DNA from: Streptomyces sp. cg36
Lineage (GTDB): Bacteria > Actinomycetota > Actinomycetes > Streptomycetales > Streptomycetaceae
Length of the DNA stretch: 64,000 bases
Assembly (NCBI RefSeq): GCF_041080675.1
Contig: NZ_CP163520.1
Span: 7,965,501 to 8,029,500, forward strand
Reading direction: 5' to 3'
Positions 61,338-64,000 of this stretch are shown here, in pieces; the first letter of the stretch is position 1, and each line of letters begins with the position of its first letter. Position numbers and translations under genes: made by a program. Below the pieces are notes generated by a model. The model did no database searches, was not told the origin of the DNA, and saw only the letters and a list, made by a program, of their open reading frames with translations.

Positions 61338-62828
61338 ATGAACCTGCATACGGGGAAGGCGAGTTGGCCCCTGGAGACGGCGATGCGCGGCCAGGCCGCG
61401 TGGGTCTCCCGGCTGGACCACGCGGACCTGCCTGCGTCAATACGTACACACGCACGCCTGGACGTGCTCGACTGGACGGGTGCGACGCTGCACGGGGCGT
61501 CCTCCGGCAGCGCCCGGGGCGTCCGGCGGGCCATCATGGCGGCGGATTCCCAAGGACCCGCGGCCGTTTTCGGCACGGGGCTCGGCGCGCCCGCTCCGGC
61601 CGCCGCCTTCGCGAACGCGGTGGCCGCGCAGGCCGACGGTTTCGACGACGCCTACCTGTGGCTGCCCTCGGACGTTCCGGCCGGGCCGGTGGCGTACGCG
61701 CCCTGCCATCCCGGCGCCGCGGTGCTGGCCGCGGTGCTGGCCGTGGCCGAGAGCAGGCCGGTGAACGGGCGTGACGTGCTGGTCGCGCACATCGCGGGGG
61801 TGGAGACCGCCTGCCGCGTACGACGCCTGCTGGCCGGGCAGCCGCGAGGCTGGGGGCGGCCCCTGCCCTGCGACGGCGCGGAGGCGGCTCTGGGGGCCGC
61901 CGCCGGGGTCTCCCGCCTGCTTGGCGCGTCGGGACGGCGTACCGCTGCGGCGCTGGAACTCGCCGCCACTCTGGCAGCAGGCCCGAGCCTGGCCCCGACC
62001 ACCGCAACCGCGGGTCTGGACGCGGGGCGAGCCGCCTACGGCGGTGTGCTGGCGGCTCTGCTCGCGCGGGACGACGCCTGCGGGGCGAGCGCGACCGTGA
62101 CGGGCCTCGACGTCGTCACAGGGGAGCACGGCCTACGGGCGGGCATCGGTGGCCGCTGGGAGATGAACGCCCTGGTGATGCGGCCCTTGCCGGTGAGCGA
62201 GGTCATCGCGCCGGTGGTGGATGCTGCGTCGGGGCTGGCCCCGGCTGCCGGGGAGGCGGACCGGGTCCGGGCGATCGAGATCGAACTGCCGGGGCGGGTT
62301 CTCGGTCTCTGCGACGTGCGCGAACCGCGCGACCCCTCGCAGGCGCGGTGCAGTGTCCGCCGTCTAGTCGCGATGGCGCTGCTCGGCGACGACCTGTACG
62401 AGCGCGGTGCCCTCGCCCCGGCCCGCTACGGCCGACCCCAGGTGACCGCGCTGTGCTCCAGGACGCTGGTGCGGGCCCGCCGGGACCTGGTCCCGGGCTC
62501 GGGCGTGGTCCGGGTGTGCGGAGCGGACGGCTCGGTGCGGAGTGTGGCGGCCGGGCTCGGAGCGTCGGCGCAGGGCGGTGGCGGGGTGCGCGACCGCGTG
62601 GTGGCGAAGTTCGAGAGGCTGGCGCGCCCGGTGCTCGGCGACGACACCACCGCTTCGGCCATCGAGGCGGCCGACGGCCTGAACACCCCGGACGGCCTGG
62701 GTGAGCTGCTGTGGGTGCTCAACCAGCCGCTGGCCCTGGACGGAACCGCACCCGCTCCGGATGGGGGCCCCGCGCAACGGTGCACGGTGCGGCCGGCCCG
62801 CCGGGAGCCCGTCGTACGGGATCGGTGA
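61338..62828 (+). CDS. MmgE/PrpD family protein
   Basis: 496 residues. An N-terminal helical domain (ARLDVLDWTGATLHGASSG, then AAFANAVAAQADGFDDAYL and CHPGAAVLAAVLAVAE) and a smaller C-terminal domain follow the MmgE/PrpD layout. Characterised members dehydrate 2-methylcitrate or decarboxylate cis-aconitate. The usual HD of the first motif is altered (DGFDDAY), so the reaction is open. ATG 61338 has GGTGGA five bases upstream. A link to propionyl-CoA from the mmsA operon is possible but distant (54 kb). Confidence 0.8.
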   Translation: MNLHTGKASWPLETAMRGQAAWVSRLDHADLPASIRTHARLDVLDWTGATLHGASSGSARGVRRAIMAADSQGPAAVFGTGLGAPAPAAAFANAVAAQADGFDDAYLWLPSDVPAGPVAYAPCHPGAAVLAAVLAVAESRPVNGRDVLVAHIAGVETACRVRRLLAGQPRGWGRPLPCDGAEAALGAAAGVSRLLGASGRRTAAALELAATLAAGPSLAPTTATAGLDAGRAAYGGVLAALLARDDACGASATVTGLDVVTGEHGLRAGIGGRWEMNALVMRPLPVSEVIAPVVDAASGLAPAAGEADRVRAIEIELPGRVLGLCDVREPRDPSQARCSVRRLVAMALLGDDLYERGALAPARYGRPQVTALCSRTLVRARRDLVPGSGVVRVCGADGSVRSVAAGLGASAQGGGGVRDRVVAKFERLARPVLGDDTTASAIEAADGLNTPDGLGELLWVLNQPLALDGTAPAPDGGPAQRCTVRPARREPVVRDR

Positions 62829-62965
62829 AGAGGGCCGGGCCGTGACCGGCCGGAGGGCGACAGCCGCCCGCCCGAGCCGTGTCCCGACGGCGGACGGGCG
62901 CAGCCCTGCTGCGCGGTGCTCGCGAGCGGATTGCCGCGCAGGAAGGACACCGAGGCGGGCTGAGG

Positions 62966-64000
62966 TCAGTTGCCGGGTGCGGGGGGCTGCTGGGCCAGGC
63001 CCAGTGCCACCGAGACGAGCCCGAGATGGCTGAACGCCTGGGGAAAGTTGCCCAGTTGGCGGCGGGCGACGGGGTCGTACTCCTCGGCGAGGAGGCCGAC
63101 GTCGTTGCGCAGCGCGAGCAGCCGCTCGAACAGCTCGTGTGCCTCGTCGGGGCGGCCGGTCAGGCGCAGTGCGTCGGCCAGCCAGAAGGAGCAGATCAGG
63201 AACGTGCCCTCGCCTCCGGGCAGGCCGTCCACACTGCCGCCCTCGGTGGTGTAGCGGCGCATGAGCCCGTCGGAGGCGAGCGCGGCGCGCACGGCGTCCA
63301 CGGTCCCCACGGCCCGGGGATCATCGGCGGGCAGGAATCCGCTGCGGACGACCAGCAGGGTCGCGGCGTCGAGCTCCATGGAGCCGTACGACTGGGTGAA
63401 CGTGTTGCGTACCGGGTCGTAGCCGTGTTCGCACACGTCCTGGTGCACCTGCTCGCGCATGCCTCGCCAGCGCTCGGGGTCGCCGTCGAGGTCGGGGTGG
63501 GCCTCCAGGGTCCGCACCGCACGGTCGGCGGCCAGCCAGGCCATGACCTTGGAGTGGACGAAGTGGCGGCGCGGGCCGCGGATCTCCCAGATGCCCTCGT
63601 CGGGCTCGCGCCAGTGCGATTCGATGAACTCCAGCATGTTGAGCTGGAGCTCCCAGGCGTGGCGTTCCGCCGGGATTCCGAAAGTGCGCGCCACATAGAG
63701 GGAGTTGAGGACTTCGCCGTACACGTCCAGTTGGAACTGGTCGACCGCTGCGTTGCCGACCCGTACCGGGCGCGAGCCGAAATGCCCGTCCAGCCAGGGG
63801 AGTTCCATCTCGGGCAGTCGGCGCTCACCGGCCAGGCCGTACATGATCTGCAGGTCCTCGGGATCGCCCGCGGTGGCGCGCAGCAGCCAGTCGCGCCAAC
63901 GTGCCGCCTCGTCCACGTACCCCGTCCTGAGCAGGGCGCCGAGGGTGAGGGTGGCGTCGCGCAGCCAGCAGTAGCGGTAGTCCCAGTTGCGCACCCCGCC
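62966..64000 (-). CDS. GH15 glucoamylase/trehalase-like protein, N-terminus cut by window edge
   Basis: At least 344 residues, the C-terminal part of the GH15 (alpha/alpha)6 barrel. RNWDYRYCWLRDATLTLGAL near the cut edge is the GH15 substrate motif, and ELPWLDGHFGSRPVRVGN and late EGTFLICSFWLADALRL (catalytic Glu region) follow. Actinobacterial members of this length are often trehalases or glucoamylase-like enzymes. The start lies beyond 64000. Cytosolic as far as seen. Confidence 0.9.
   Translation of the reverse strand, partial: GGVRNWDYRYCWLRDATLTLGALLRTGYVDEAARWRDWLLRATAGDPEDLQIMYGLAGERRLPEMELPWLDGHFGSRPVRVGNAAVDQFQLDVYGEVLNSLYVARTFGIPAERHAWELQLNMLEFIESHWREPDEGIWEIRGPRRHFVHSKVMAWLAADRAVRTLEAHPDLDGDPERWRGMREQVHQDVCEHGYDPVRNTFTQSYGSMELDAATLLVVRSGFLPADDPRAVGTVDAVRAALASDGLMRRYTTEGGSVDGLPGGEGTFLICSFWLADALRLTGRPDEAHELFERLLALRNDVGLLAEEYDPVARRQLGNFPQAFSHLGLVSVALGLAQQPPAPGN

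Overview
The window is high-GC actinobacterial DNA, almost certainly from a Streptomyces chromosome. The supporting signs are very high GC at third codon positions, GTG and TTG starts, WhiB-like iron-sulfur regulators, class F sortases, LGFP-repeat secreted proteins, SpoIIE-type phosphatases and an XRE regulator with a tetratricopeptide-like C-terminus. No tRNA, rRNA, insertion sequence, prophage or CRISPR array was seen. All calls are by eye from sequence; no database search was run.

Layout, left to right. 0-2 kb: an XRE regulator and two small genes, one resembling a serine-recombinase N-domain without its catalytic serine. 2.1-7.6 kb: a tightly coupled five-gene valine/isobutyrate catabolic operon (mmsA, acyl-CoA dehydrogenase, 3-hydroxyisobutyryl-CoA hydrolase, mmsB, enoyl-CoA hydratase), preceded by a well-formed cobalamin riboswitch and, further out, the 5' remnant of a cobalamin-binding-protein-like gene. 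8-12.5 kb: an SDR/HxlR divergent pair, an XRE/DUF2975 pair, a secreted three-repeat protein and a RibD-like reductase. 12.7-20 kb: a SpoIIE phosphatase and a 1529-residue soluble hybrid kinase with eight HAMP units. 20-33 kb: a secreted LGFP/NucA-NucB nuclease, a glycosyltransferase, TetR/oxidoreductase and acetoacetate decarboxylase/amidohydrolase modules, a VOC/LysR pair, secreted proteins and a rhomboid-like protein.

33-61.5 kb is a stress or dormancy-like island. It has seven universal stress protein (Usp) genes, one NarL/LuxR response regulator, two paralogous membrane histidine kinases, two multi-domain SpoIIE phosphatases (one fused to an anti-sigma-type kinase), two class F sortases, DsbB, hemerythrin, two WhiB-like proteins, a phosphoglycerate-mutase-like phosphatase, two MFS transporters, an ABC transporter without a binding protein, and an MmgE/PrpD protein. 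The window ends in a GH15 glucoamylase/trehalase-like gene that runs off the right edge.

The most interesting observation is a shared promoter architecture in this island. A 16-bp palindrome of form TC-N3-C-N4-G-N3-GA sits exactly 23 bp upstream of a TANNGT -10 element in front of nine transcription units; weaker versions precede others. The site lies where a class II activator would overlap a missing -35 element, so the island looks like one regulon, possibly controlled by the encoded response regulator, which is itself in one of the site-bearing operons. Two of these transcripts carry strong hairpins in their leaders, and one (the second MFS gene) also has a possible 22-codon leader peptide translationally coupled to the transporter.
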